NCBI GenBank assembly: GCA_030066655.1
Contig: JASJBE010000002.1
Location: 1 to 64,000 of the forward strand
DNA: 64,000 nucleotides
DNA from: Woeseiaceae bacterium
Lineage (GTDB): Bacteria; Pseudomonadota; Gammaproteobacteria; Steroidobacterales; Woeseiaceae
Direction: 5' to 3'
Part shown: positions 26,641-35,411 of the stretch, one piece after another
How the letters are laid out: every line of letters begins with the position of its first letter
Numbering within the stretch: the stretch's first letter is position 1
The notes under the pieces: generated by a model
Told to the model about the DNA's origin: nothing
Databases searched by the model: none
Seen by the model: only the letters and a program-made list of their open reading frames with translations
Made by a program: the position numbers and the translations under genes

Positions 26641-27420
26641 TTAGTCGGCTGCGGGGCTGTCGGCAGTGGCCTCCCCGCGCTGTCGGACGGCCTCGAACAG
26701 GCAGACCGCCGTCGCGACCGAGACATTGAGGCTGGACACCGATCCGGCCATCGGCAGCCGGCACAGCCGGTCGCAGCGAGACATGACGCGTTTCGAGAGC
26801 CCTTTCTCCTCCTGGCCCATGACAATCGCTGCCGGACCGGCCATATCCGCGTCGTAGAGTAGCGAATCCGCCTTGTCGCTGGTGCCGATGCGCTGCACGC
26901 CGTAGTCGCCCAGCCAGTCCAGCACGCGGCCGATATTGGCCACGACGGCAAACGGGACCTGCTCCGCGGCGCCGGCCGCCACTTTGGACACGGTAGGACC
27001 GAGGGTCGCTGAGCCGTGCCGAGGCACGATGACGGCGTCAACGCCAGCCGCATCCGCGGTGCGCAGGCAGGCGCCCAGGTTGTGTGGGTCCTGGACGCCG
27101 TCGAGGATCAGCAGCAGGAGTTCATCGTCGCCAGACAGCACCGTCTCGACCAGTGAGCGAAGCCCCGCCTCGTCCAGCAGCGTGTCGCGGCTGACCTCGG
27201 CGACAACCCCCTGGTGCCGCGACTCACCGGACATCTGCTGCAACCTCGCGCGGTTAGCGGACTGTATGTCGATGCCCTTCGCCTTGAGTTTGCCGACGAT
27301 CGCCTCTACCCGTGGGTTCTGTGAGCGGTATTCAACAAACACTCGCCGCAATGTGTCGGGACTGCTGACCAGCAGCTGCTCGACAGCCCGCAGACCGGTG
27401 ACGTATCGGGACTTGCTCAT
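26641..27420 (-). CDS. rlmB: 23S rRNA (guanosine-2'-O)-methyltransferase RlmB
   Basis: SPOUT methyltransferase that 2'-O-methylates G2251 in the peptidyl-transferase centre. An N-terminal substrate-binding domain is followed by the knotted SAM domain with NLGACLRTADAAGVDAV, VMGQEEKGLS and SVSSLNVSVATAVCLFE. 259 residues. It is 45 bases downstream of rnr, the usual rnr-rlmB pair. Confidence 0.96.
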   Translation of the reverse strand: MSKSRYVTGLRAVEQLLVSSPDTLRRVFVEYRSQNPRVEAIVGKLKAKGIDIQSANRARLQQMSGESRHQGVVAEVSRDTLLDEAGLRSLVETVLSGDDELLLLILDGVQDPHNLGACLRTADAAGVDAVIVPRHGSATLGPTVSKVAAGAAEQVPFAVVANIGRVLDWLGDYGVQRIGTSDKADSLLYDADMAGPAAIVMGQEEKGLSKRVMSRCDRLCRLPMAGSVSSLNVSVATAVCLFEAVRQRGEATADSPAAD

Positions 27421-27465
27421 GGCTGATCGCTGTCTGTCATCAAGAGAACCTCTGGGATGAGGAGC

Positions 27466-29652
27466 CTAGCGCTTTGACCGCCTGGCTGGTCGCGGCTCGA
27501 TGGATTGGTCCGCCGGCCGAAAGTCGATCCGGCGAGTCTCCATGTCCACCTTGTGAACGAAGACCTGCATCGTGTCACCGAGCTTGTAGACACGGCCACC
27601 CCGCTCGCCGATGAGACGCTGCGCATCAGACTCGAAGTGATAATAGTCATTCAACAGACTGCTGACATGCACGAGGCCGTCAATCTGAAGCTCGGTGATC
27701 TGCACGAACACGCCGAAGTGGGTAACGCCGGTGATGACGCCGTCATACTGTTCGCCGATCCGGTCCGACATGAATTGGCACTTGAGCCACGCCTCGACCT
27801 CCCGGGTCGCCTCCTCGGCGCGGCGCTCATGCGCCGATGTGATTTCACCCAGCCTGAGCATCTGCTTGCCGTCGTAGTGGTACCTGGCCGGCTTGCCGCC
27901 GTTCAGGATATGCCGGATTGCACGATGCACCAGCAAGTCCGGATAGCGGCGAATCGGAGACGTGAAGTGTGCGTAGGCGTCCAGCGCCAGGCCGAAATGG
28001 CCGATGTTCTCCGGCGTGTACTCGGCGTGGGTCAGTGAACGGAGCATGGCCATCGAGATCGACGCGCTGTCCGGGCGGCCCTTGACCTGGGCCAGCAGAT
28101 CGTTGAACTGCTTCGGGTTGACGTGTTCCGGGTGCGGCACTTTCAGTCCCAGGGACGTCAGGTAAAGCCGTAGCTCGTCGAAGCGCTCGACGTCCGGCTT
28201 CGCGTGTACGCGGTACAGACCGTGGATTCGGTGACGCCGCAGGAATTTAGCCGCCTCGACGTTCGCCGCGATCATGCACTCCTCGATCAGGCGATGTGCG
28301 TCATTACGCTTCACGGTCTTGATGTGATCGATTTCGCCGGCGTCATTCAGCGCGAACTTCGTCATCGGCAGGTCCAGTTCGATCGCGCCGCGGCGATTGC
28401 GGGCTTTGGAAAATGCGCGGTAAAGCGCGTGCAGGTTTCTGACCGATCCCTGCACGGCCCTCGGTACGCCGTGCTCCTTCTTACCCTCGATGAAGTCGCC
28501 GACCTGGCTGTAGGTCAGGCGCGCCTTCGAGCGCATGACGGCCTCCATGAACGTCGATTTCTTAACCTTGCCGGAGGGGTCGATGCTCATCTCGCAGACC
28601 ATGCAGAGTCGGTCGACCTTCGGGTTCAACGAGCACAGGCCGTTCGACAGCACCTCCGGCAGCATCGGCACGACGCGGTCCGGGAAATAGACGGACGTGC
28701 CCCGGATCGTCGCCTGCTTGTCCAGCGGACTCCCGACCTCGACGTAGTGGGCAACGTCGGCGATCGCGACAAGCAGCTTCCAGCCGTTGCCAGCGGGTTC
28801 GCAGTACACGGCATCGTCGAAGTCACGAGCGTCGGCGCCGTCGATCGTGACCAGGTCGACGCTGCGGAGATCGACGCGACCCTTCTTCGCCGCTGTCGGC
28901 ACCGAGCTGCCGAATTTGTCGGCCTGTTGACGAACCGGATTGGGCCAGCGCGTCGGGATGCCGTGGGATTCGATGGCGAGTTCGGTCGCAATGCCCTTCT
29001 GCTCGGGCGATCCGATGACGCGGATGACCCGGCCGGTTGCCTGCTCGACGTGCGTCGGGTAATCGAGAATCTCGACGACGACCATCTCGCCGTGCTTCGC
29101 ACCGCCGGCCTCGCCGCGCGCCACGAGGATACGGTGGTTGACCTTCGGGTTGTCGGGGATCACGAGGCCGATGCCACGCTCGCGGATGTACTGGCCCGCG
29201 ACCTGCGTGCGCGCCCGCTCGAGGATGTCGACGACATCGCCCTCCGGGCGTCCGTTGCGATCGTAGCCGGCGATCTTCAGCGCAATGCGATCGCCATCGA
29301 TCACCGATCGCATCTCGCGGGCTGACAGGAAGACGTCGTCCCCGCCGTCGTCCAGCAAAACAAAGCCGAAGCCGTCCCGATGCGCGCTGACGCGGCCGGT
29401 GACGATATCGAGCTTCTGCGTCAGGCAGTATTCCCGACGCCGGTTCTCGAGCAGCTGACCGGCCCGGACCATGCCGTCCAGCCGGTCCGTCAGCAGGGAC
29501 AGCATGCGCTGACCCTTGAGATTGAAGTCGCCGAGGATACGGTCGACCCGGACCGGTTTGCCGACCTGTTCGAAGTAGTCGATCAGCTGGTTTCTGCCGG
29601 GAATCGGGTGTTTGTAATTTTTCTTACGTTTCTTTGTGTTTTGGGTAGGCAA
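27466..29652 (-). CDS. rnr: ribonuclease R
   Basis: 3'-5' processive exoribonuclease that degrades structured RNA and takes part in rRNA quality control. 728 residues. It has an N-terminal helix-turn-helix region, cold-shock domains, the RNB catalytic domain (DGADARDFDDAVY with the metal-binding aspartates), an S1 domain (EQYDGVITGVTHFGVFVQI) and a short basic tail. The E. coli enzyme is longer, chiefly in its C-terminal basic tail. First gene of rnr-rlmB, divergent from tRNA-Leu. Confidence 0.97.
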   Translation of the reverse strand: MPTQNTKKRKKNYKHPIPGRNQLIDYFEQVGKPVRVDRILGDFNLKGQRMLSLLTDRLDGMVRAGQLLENRRREYCLTQKLDIVTGRVSAHRDGFGFVLLDDGGDDVFLSAREMRSVIDGDRIALKIAGYDRNGRPEGDVVDILERARTQVAGQYIRERGIGLVIPDNPKVNHRILVARGEAGGAKHGEMVVVEILDYPTHVEQATGRVIRVIGSPEQKGIATELAIESHGIPTRWPNPVRQQADKFGSSVPTAAKKGRVDLRSVDLVTIDGADARDFDDAVYCEPAGNGWKLLVAIADVAHYVEVGSPLDKQATIRGTSVYFPDRVVPMLPEVLSNGLCSLNPKVDRLCMVCEMSIDPSGKVKKSTFMEAVMRSKARLTYSQVGDFIEGKKEHGVPRAVQGSVRNLHALYRAFSKARNRRGAIELDLPMTKFALNDAGEIDHIKTVKRNDAHRLIEECMIAANVEAAKFLRRHRIHGLYRVHAKPDVERFDELRLYLTSLGLKVPHPEHVNPKQFNDLLAQVKGRPDSASISMAMLRSLTHAEYTPENIGHFGLALDAYAHFTSPIRRYPDLLVHRAIRHILNGGKPARYHYDGKQMLRLGEITSAHERRAEEATREVEAWLKCQFMSDRIGEQYDGVITGVTHFGVFVQITELQIDGLVHVSSLLNDYYHFESDAQRLIGERGGRVYKLGDTMQVFVHKVDMETRRIDFRPADQSIEPRPARRSKR

Positions 29653-29691
29653 AAGTGTGTTTCCTTGCGGGGCGAGAGGCCCCTGATGTCA

Positions 29692-29720
29692 TTGACAGGC
29701 GTCAGCGCACTCAGTAAAGT
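29692..29720 (+). promoter_or_regulatory. promoter of tRNA-Leu
   Basis: TTGACA, 17 bases, TAAAGT, followed by a GC-rich discriminator (TCGCGACCC), the arrangement of strong, stringently controlled stable-RNA promoters. Transcription should begin near 29727, about 35 bases before the tRNA. Confidence 0.75.
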
Positions 29721-29761
29721 TCGCGACCCTGCCAAGCCGCGATTGTACGCGGTAAAGCTAT

Positions 29762-29848
29762 GCCGAGGTGGCGGAATTGGTAGACGCGCTAGCTTCAGGT
29801 GCTAGTGGGGGTAACCCCGTGGAGGTTCAAGTCCTCTTCTCGGCACCA
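29762..29848 (+). tRNA. tRNA-Leu (anticodon CAG)
   Basis: Complete class II tRNA of 87 nt including an encoded CCA. The acceptor stem GCCGAGG pairs with TCTCGGC (one G-U), the D arm is GCGGAATTGGTAGACGC, and the anticodon stem CTAGC / GCTAG encloses TTCAGGT, giving anticodon CAG (codon CUG). The long variable arm TGGGGGTAACCCCGT and T arm GGAGG-TTCAAGT-CCTCT follow. Its last 27 bases are repeated three more times downstream. Confidence 0.97.
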
Positions 29849-29889
29849 AACAATAACGGCTCCCCGCAAGGGGGGCCGTTTTTGTTTGG
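29846..29889 (+). terminator. rho-independent terminator, array unit 1
   Basis: Twenty nearly perfect base pairs (one T-T mismatch, one T-G) around a GCAA tetraloop, core AACGGC-TCCCC / GGGGGGCCGTT followed by TTTGTTT. The outer stem CCAAAC / GTTTGG includes the CCA of the tRNA. It is placed to end the tRNA-Leu transcript. Confidence 0.9.
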
Positions 29890-30055
29890 GGCCGTGTGTG
29901 GAACTGCCCGCCAGGGTGGCCTATTTGTTTTTGGCGGCTTCCCCGACAGAAAAACTCGTAAACAGATTGTGGGGCTACCCTACGATTGTCAGTGGGCTGT
30001 TTGCGGGGCGGAAGATAGGCATTCTCCCAGCGAGGTTCAAGTCCTCTTCTCGGCA

Positions 30056-30099
30056 CCAAATAATAACGGCTCCCCGCATGGGGGGCCGTTTTTGTTTGG
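30056..30099 (+). terminator. rho-independent terminator, array unit 2
   Basis: Same position in the second unit, with loop GCAT and outer stem CCAAAT / GTTTGG, where the C to T change keeps a T-G pair. U-run TTTTTGTTT. It would act only on transcripts that read through the first terminator. Confidence 0.85.
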
Positions 30100-30265
30100 G
30101 GCCGCGTGTGGAACTGCCCTACAGGGTGGCTTATTAATTTCTGGTAGCTTCCCCGACAGTTCATCTCGTAAACAGATATCAGGGCTACCCTACGATTGTC
30201 AGTAGGCTGCAAACTGGCTGAGAGGTAGGCATTCTCCCAGCGAGGTTCAAGTCCTCTTCTCGGCA

Positions 30266-30308
30266 CCAAACGCCTAAAGGCCCCCGCTGAGGGCCTTTTG
30301 TCGTTTGG
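30266..30308 (+). terminator. rho-independent terminator, array unit 3
   Basis: Core stem AAAGGCCC / GGGCCTTT, different in sequence from units 1 and 2, within a conserved outer stem CCAAACG / CGTTTGG. Replacement of the inner stem by another complementary pair argues that the hairpin itself is maintained. Confidence 0.85.
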
Positions 30309-30539
30309 GGCCCAGTGCGGAACAGCCCGCCAGGGTGGCTAAGTTAACAAAGGTGGCTTCCCCGACAGGTAATCTCGTAGACAGATTTCAGGGCTACTCT
30401 ACTATTGTCAGTGGGCTGCTCGCGGGGCGGAATCTAGTTGTTCTCCCAGCGAGGTTCAAGTCCTCTTCTCGGCACCCCTTCTTTTCGTCCCTTCAGTGGC
30501 TGCGCTCTTGCAACTGAGGCTGTGCGTAAGCTGGGCAGG

Positions 30540-32726
30540 CTATTGCCAGGACGCCGCTCTTTGCAGTTCGCGTTGCATATCGCGCATCTCCAGGGCGATG
30601 CCCAGCAGCAGGGTCGTGTTTCTTGCCGAGCGTTCGCCCGAATAGAGGTCTTCGAGGATTCGGCTGGTCAGCGTATCGAGTTCTGTTGAGATATCGTGAA
30701 CGGGAATCGTACTGGCGCGCTTCTTTGGCTTGACCTTGTCCCCGGCGAGATCGGCGAAGGCGTTTCGGAACAGTTGCTTTAGCCGCTGCAGGCTCTCGGT
30801 CACGCCGTCTGTCGGCGGGGTGTGTTCATTGAGTACATGTTCGCTTGCGAACTCTGCCAGTGTGGTCGCCGACTGCAGGAGGTCTCGCTCGCAGGCCAGG
30901 ACGTCTAACTGCCGCATCAGCCAGGGTTCGACTTTGGGCTTGACCTTATCCAGGCGCCTGACGAATTCGTTCTCGGTGTCATGCGTGGCGAGCACGTCTG
31001 CCTGCAGGGATGCGTGCAGCTTCTTTGCGGTTTTGCGTTTACGCTTGACGAGCGCCGTGATCACCTTGTCAACGACGTCGCCATTCTTTACCAGCGAGTC
31101 GGCGAAGTGCTGTCGAAGCGTAATCGATGTCTTGTCGAGTCGCTCAGGGCTGGCTCGATCGATCGCGCGGTCCATCGCCGTACGCCTGGCGTGGTAACGG
31201 TGACTGTGTGCCAGGGCCGCAGCCGCAAGGGCGACCAGCACGACGACTGCGGGCCCACCAAAATTCCGGATCAGCGAGGCGAACGCGAAGGCCATCAGGA
31301 ACGCGACCGCCGCCGTGACGAACCAGCCGCTCACGACACTGAAAACACCGGCGACGCGGTAGACCGCCGAATCCCTGCCCCAGGCGCGATCGGCCAGCGA
31401 CGTACCCATCGCAACCATAAAGCTGACGAACGTCGTCGACAGCGGCAACTTCATCGACGTGGCGAACACGATCAGGATGCTCGCCACCGTCAGGTTTACG
31501 GACGCACGCAGCGTGTCGAAGGCGGGCTGATTGAGATCGAAGGAACTGGCCTTCTCACGGGCGAAACGCGAAGCGAGACCTACCCGCCACTGTTTCGGCA
31601 CCGCACGGCTGGCCGCATCGCCGGTGGCGACAACGGAACGAACGATGCTGCGGGAAACGGGACCGGGCTTGAATCGCTCGGCGCCGTCATCCTGTCGTCC
31701 GAGGCTGACCTCAGTCTGCGTCACCGAGCGCGCCTTTGACGACAGCCAGAGTGTCACCACCATGACGCCGCCCGCGGCAAGCAGTATCAGTGTGTTTCCC
31801 TGCACCGGCCCGGACAGCGCCTCCATCGTCAGCTGGTCGGGCGCGAGACCGCTTGCTGTCCAGGCCTGCCATGAGGACAAGCCCGCCAGCGGCACGCCAA
31901 TGAAGTTGACGAGGTCATTGCTGGCGAAGGCCAGTGCTAGCGAGAACGTGCCGCCGAACACGACAATCGCAAGGACGTTAACGCCGATTCGATTCAGTAC
32001 CCACATGACGACCGACCAGACGCCCAGCATCACGAGCGTTACGGGAACGGCGTTTTCGTAGATGAAGGCAGAGGTCTCGGGCAGGACAAAACTCGCACCC
32101 TTGAGACCCTTGACCAGCAGGAAGAAGCTGATCACGGTGAAAGCGATCGCGCTCCAGCCGACGCGGATCGCGCTCGTGTGGTTTTGCTCCTGGAACGTGA
32201 ACAACATGCGGGAGAAGAACTGCACCAACGTACCCACAGCGAACGCCACCACGATCGACAAACCGATACCGCTGATGATGATGATCGCTCTGTGGGTGTT
32301 GACGTAGTCCAGCACGCTGCCAGCATCCGGATTACTGAGTACGAGAAACAACGCAACGGCGACGGAAGCACCCAGCAGCTCGAAGACGATCGATACGGTC
32401 GTCGATGTAGGTAGACCGAGCGTGTTGAACAGGTCAAGCAGCAACACGTCCGCCAGCATGACGGCGAGGAAGATCACCATGACGTCGGCAAACGTGAACA
32501 GCTCGGGATTGAAGATGCCGCTGCGAGCGACCTCCATGATGCCCGACGAAAACAGAGACCCGGCCAGGACCCCGAATCCAGCGACGATGAGGATCACCTG
32601 CCGGCTGGCAACACGGCTGCCGATCGCCGAGTTCAGGAAGTTTACGGCGTCGTTGCTGACACCAACACTGAGATCCAGCACGGCCAGCAGAAAGAGCAAG
32701 GCCAAGGCAAGTTCAAAATAGCCCAT
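30540..32726 (-). CDS. pit: PiT-family inorganic phosphate transporter with C-terminal PhoU-like domain
   Basis: Low-affinity, cation-coupled phosphate transporter. The two PiT signature repeats are present: GVSNDAVNFLNSAIGS near the N-terminus and FASNDLVNFIGVPLAG in the middle. 728 residues against about 500 for E. coli PitA; the extra ~220 C-terminal residues are helical and charged (many Arg, Lys, Asp, Leu), resembling the DUF47/PhoU-like regions found with or fused to PiT permeases. It is the last of three same-strand genes usp, Na/Pi transporter, pit, 114 bases after the second. Confidence 0.88.
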   Translation of the reverse strand: MGYFELALALLFLLAVLDLSVGVSNDAVNFLNSAIGSRVASRQVILIVAGFGVLAGSLFSSGIMEVARSGIFNPELFTFADVMVIFLAVMLADVLLLDLFNTLGLPTSTTVSIVFELLGASVAVALFLVLSNPDAGSVLDYVNTHRAIIIISGIGLSIVVAFAVGTLVQFFSRMLFTFQEQNHTSAIRVGWSAIAFTVISFFLLVKGLKGASFVLPETSAFIYENAVPVTLVMLGVWSVVMWVLNRIGVNVLAIVVFGGTFSLALAFASNDLVNFIGVPLAGLSSWQAWTASGLAPDQLTMEALSGPVQGNTLILLAAGGVMVVTLWLSSKARSVTQTEVSLGRQDDGAERFKPGPVSRSIVRSVVATGDAASRAVPKQWRVGLASRFAREKASSFDLNQPAFDTLRASVNLTVASILIVFATSMKLPLSTTFVSFMVAMGTSLADRAWGRDSAVYRVAGVFSVVSGWFVTAAVAFLMAFAFASLIRNFGGPAVVVLVALAAAALAHSHRYHARRTAMDRAIDRASPERLDKTSITLRQHFADSLVKNGDVVDKVITALVKRKRKTAKKLHASLQADVLATHDTENEFVRRLDKVKPKVEPWLMRQLDVLACERDLLQSATTLAEFASEHVLNEHTPPTDGVTESLQRLKQLFRNAFADLAGDKVKPKKRASTIPVHDISTELDTLTSRILEDLYSGERSARNTTLLLGIALEMRDMQRELQRAASWQ

Positions 32727-32840
32727 ACAGACTTACCGGGGAGAAATCTCAGGAAAGCGTATTGCTGTTGTGTTACGTCGCTGTGACAGCGAGATTACGA
32801 GACGGGATCGTATGCGCAGCGCCGTCTGGAGCCAACCACA

Positions 32841-34484
32841 TCAATGACGCCCGCGCGCAACGGTCCTCGCCATGCGCTTTGCGTAGAAATAGACCCGCTG
32901 TAGTTTCTCCGTGACTCCGATCTCCAGCGTGTAGGCCTCGAGTCGTTTGGGCTCGTTCGCGATCAGGCGTCTGGACTCATACTCTGAGAACATTCTCGCA
33001 ATCGTCATGATCTCTTTCTTTAGTCTGACCACTGATTTGGCCGCCTCGATATCGTCATCCGCAACCGCTTTGACTGCAGCCTCCAGCGAGCGAAGTACGA
33101 TCGAGTGGAAGCGATTGAGCATGTCCCGCGTCGTCGCGCTGACCTCGACGTTGTTGTCGATTCGGTACAGGCCAATCTTGACGAGATTCACCTCAATGAC
33201 ATCGCCGATGGTTTCCAGGTCGTTAACGGCGTCCATCAGGCGCAGCACTTCGATCGCCTGACGATCGGTCAGTTTCTCCCGGCTGATCTTGCCGAGGTAC
33301 GTGACGATCTGCGCGTGCAGCTGGTCGACGCGGTCGTCGAGTTTTCGAATCTCTTGCAGTGACACACCGGATCCGGTCAGCAAAGCAGGCATGACCCGGT
33401 CGAGCATCGTCACGACCCGTTTGCCCATGCGGCGGATTTCCATGTGCACCTGTTCCAGCGCGATCGCGGGCGTAGACAGCAGGTCCTCGTCGAGATACTT
33501 CGCCCGGATGACAGCCTCGACGTTCAACGGCCGGTCAGGAACCAGCCACTCGACGAACCGGGCGATCAGCGTCGTAAACCAGATGAACACCAACGTGTTG
33601 ACGATGTTGAAGATCGTGTGAGCATTGGCGATCTGCCTTGGCGTCTCCGCCATAGCACGCTCGATACCGACGAGCTCCGGATGAACAGGCGAGACGGCAG
33701 TGACGAGCTGTGCGAGATGATCGATCAGGCCTATCCACAGGAGAACGCCGGCGACATTGAACAGCACGTGCGTGATCGACGCGCGAATAGCCTCTCGCGG
33801 CTTGCCGATTGCGGCCAGCAGGGCCGTCACGCACGTACCGATGTTCGCGCCGAACGCCAGCGCGATGCCTGCCGGCAGCGAAATGAGCCCCTGCCCCGCC
33901 ATGACGATGACGATCGCGGTCGTCGCGGACGATGACTGGACCAATGCCGTGAAACCCGCTGCGATCAGGATGCCAATCAGCGGCGACTCCATGCGCTGCA
34001 TGAGGTCGAGGAAAGGCGGATAGTCGCGCAGCGGCTGCATCGCCTCGCTCATGATGTTCATGCCGAAGAAAACCAGGCCTAAGCCCATGACGATGCCACC
34101 GTACTGTCGCAAGACGTCACGTTTCGTAAAGAACAGCAGGCCGAAGCCCATCGCTATCATCAACAGCGCCGCCTTCGTCACCTTGAACGCGACGATTTGC
34201 GCTGTGATCGTCGTGCCGATGTTGGCGCCCATGATGACGCCGATAGACTGGGCAAACGACATCAGGCCTGCCGTCGTGAAGCCGACGACGAGTACCGTCG
34301 TTACCGACGATGACTGGATGATCGCAGTAACCAGCGCGCCGGTCAGCGCACCCGTAAAGCGACTGGACGTCAGGCGCTGCAGGACACTGCGCATCCTGTC
34401 GCCGGCCACGGCCTTCAGCGCGCTGGCCATCTGATCGATACCGAACAGGAACAGCGCGAGGCCGCCCAGCAATCCCATCACCAT
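32841..34484 (-). CDS. Na+/phosphate cotransporter family protein with PhoU-like domain
   Basis: NptA/YjbB-type sodium-phosphate symporter. The family repeats with QSSS motifs appear twice (TAIIQSSSVTTVLVVG and TALVQSSSATTAIVIVM), followed by a cytoplasmic PhoU-like helical domain (about residues 330-540). 547 residues from this ATG. The same frame stays open upstream and encodes a good signal peptide (LIIAAGILAASSLAAAAAP), so the real start is probably a non-ATG codon near 34580 (CTG) or 34616 (ATT). Confidence 0.87.
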   Translation of the reverse strand: MVMGLLGGLALFLFGIDQMASALKAVAGDRMRSVLQRLTSSRFTGALTGALVTAIIQSSSVTTVLVVGFTTAGLMSFAQSIGVIMGANIGTTITAQIVAFKVTKAALLMIAMGFGLLFFTKRDVLRQYGGIVMGLGLVFFGMNIMSEAMQPLRDYPPFLDLMQRMESPLIGILIAAGFTALVQSSSATTAIVIVMAGQGLISLPAGIALAFGANIGTCVTALLAAIGKPREAIRASITHVLFNVAGVLLWIGLIDHLAQLVTAVSPVHPELVGIERAMAETPRQIANAHTIFNIVNTLVFIWFTTLIARFVEWLVPDRPLNVEAVIRAKYLDEDLLSTPAIALEQVHMEIRRMGKRVVTMLDRVMPALLTGSGVSLQEIRKLDDRVDQLHAQIVTYLGKISREKLTDRQAIEVLRLMDAVNDLETIGDVIEVNLVKIGLYRIDNNVEVSATTRDMLNRFHSIVLRSLEAAVKAVADDDIEAAKSVVRLKKEIMTIARMFSEYESRRLIANEPKRLEAYTLEIGVTEKLQRVYFYAKRMARTVARGRH

Positions 34485-34638
34485 CGGTCCGAACGCGATA
34501 CCGGCTTCTGACGGCGCCGCGGCCGCGGCGAGCGAACTGGCGGCCAGGATGCCAGCAGCTATGATGAGCCGAAACGGCAGGCGCTTCGCCGATACGGCCT
34601 TGGCGATTGAGGAAATTAAGATCCGGGCACTAATCCTC

Positions 34639-35217
34639 TCAATCCTCGCTCTTACCTGCCTTGCCCCGGGACTTCCTGGCGTTCGGGTCCTTGACGATCG
34701 TGACCGGCACGGGACAAAGCTGAATGATCTGCTCGGCCTTCGAACCGATGATCAGGTGCTTGAGACCGGTACGTCCCTGGCTGCCCATCACGACCATGAT
34801 CGGCTCCAGCGTATCGACCACTTCCAGTATTCGCGTCACCGGGAGGCCAACCACCATAACGGGTTCTATGTTGGACAAGGCAGCATTGTCCGGGTTCGTC
34901 GCGGTCACTCTGTCCAGGAAGTCCTCGAACGCGCTGGCTGCCGCATCCTGCATTCGGTCGAAGTGCTTATCCTTGACGAGACTTGAGTAGTAGCCGGGCA
35001 TGTCGCTCGGGTCATGAACGACGTGTAGGACCACCATGGCGGATGGCACCAGCGCTGACAGTTTGGCCGCGTGGTTGAGCGCCGCGGCCGAGTGCGCAGA
35101 AAAGTCCACCGGCACCAGGATGATGTTGCCCGAGTCCCGGTCCCGCGCCGCCCTGCCGAACTGCTCGAGATCCGCTGTGTTCCTGGCCAGAAAAACCCGT
35201 GGTTTGTCCATGAGCAC
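34639..35217 (-). CDS. universal stress protein (UspA family)
   Basis: 192 residues with a single Usp domain starting NIILVPVDFSAHSAAALNHA after a 30-residue N-terminal extension. The ATP-binding motif G-2x-G-9x-G-S is present as GSQGRTGLKHLIIGS, so it is of the ATP-binding class. The C-terminus is basic. It lies just upstream of two phosphate transporters on the same strand, suggesting a stress or nutrient link, which is inference only. Confidence 0.9.
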   Translation of the reverse strand: MLMDKPRVFLARNTADLEQFGRAARDRDSGNIILVPVDFSAHSAAALNHAAKLSALVPSAMVVLHVVHDPSDMPGYYSSLVKDKHFDRMQDAAASAFEDFLDRVTATNPDNAALSNIEPVMVVGLPVTRILEVVDTLEPIMVVMGSQGRTGLKHLIIGSKAEQIIQLCPVPVTIVKDPNARKSRGKAGKSED

Positions 35218-35272
35218 ACCACTCCCCGCGTTCGAACGATAACGCCTTACAACGCTCAGTATGGGTCAGCCC

Positions 35273-35292
35273 GACTATCCGGGACTATCCGG
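35273..35292. repeat. 10-bp direct repeat between usp and the cupin gene
   Basis: GACTATCCGG occurs twice head to tail in the 194-base divergent gap. It could be a regulator half-site pair or chance; nothing else is recognisable there. Confidence 0.5.
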
Positions 35293-35411
35293 GCAAACCG
35301 AGGCAGTAGCGTTGCAGGCGAGCCTGTGGCCGCGGCAAGAGCTTACTGCCTGGAAGCGAAGCCGCTAGACTCGAGAGGATTGACGCATTCGGAATACAGG
35401 GGTGACGCACG

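Larger units (their letters stand above)
29822..30476 (+). repeat. tandem array carrying the tRNA-Leu 3' end (rtT-like)
   Basis: Three direct units of 210, 210 and 209 bp start at 29822, 30032 and 30242, with a partial fourth at 30451-30476. Every unit begins with the 27-nt 3' end of the tRNA (T arm, acceptor strand and CCA), which is identical in units 1-3; the fourth copy loses the last A of CCA. Each full unit then carries a terminator hairpin, a conserved block (CAGGGTGGC ... GCTTCCCCGACAG ... GGCTAC) and ends TTCTCCCAGC. AGGGTGGC can pair with the later GCTACCCT, suggesting RNA structure. The layout resembles the E. coli tyrT rtT repeats. It accounts for most of the 690-base gene-free stretch before pit. 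Confidence 0.93.

Noticed and set aside
29768-30269. Long open frames on both strands over the tRNA-Leu array (145 and 155 codons, repeating every 70 residues)
   Set aside because: The 210-bp unit is a multiple of three, so any stop-free frame stays open. The minus-strand frame (VPRRGLEP type) is antisense to the tRNA, a known source of false proteins.
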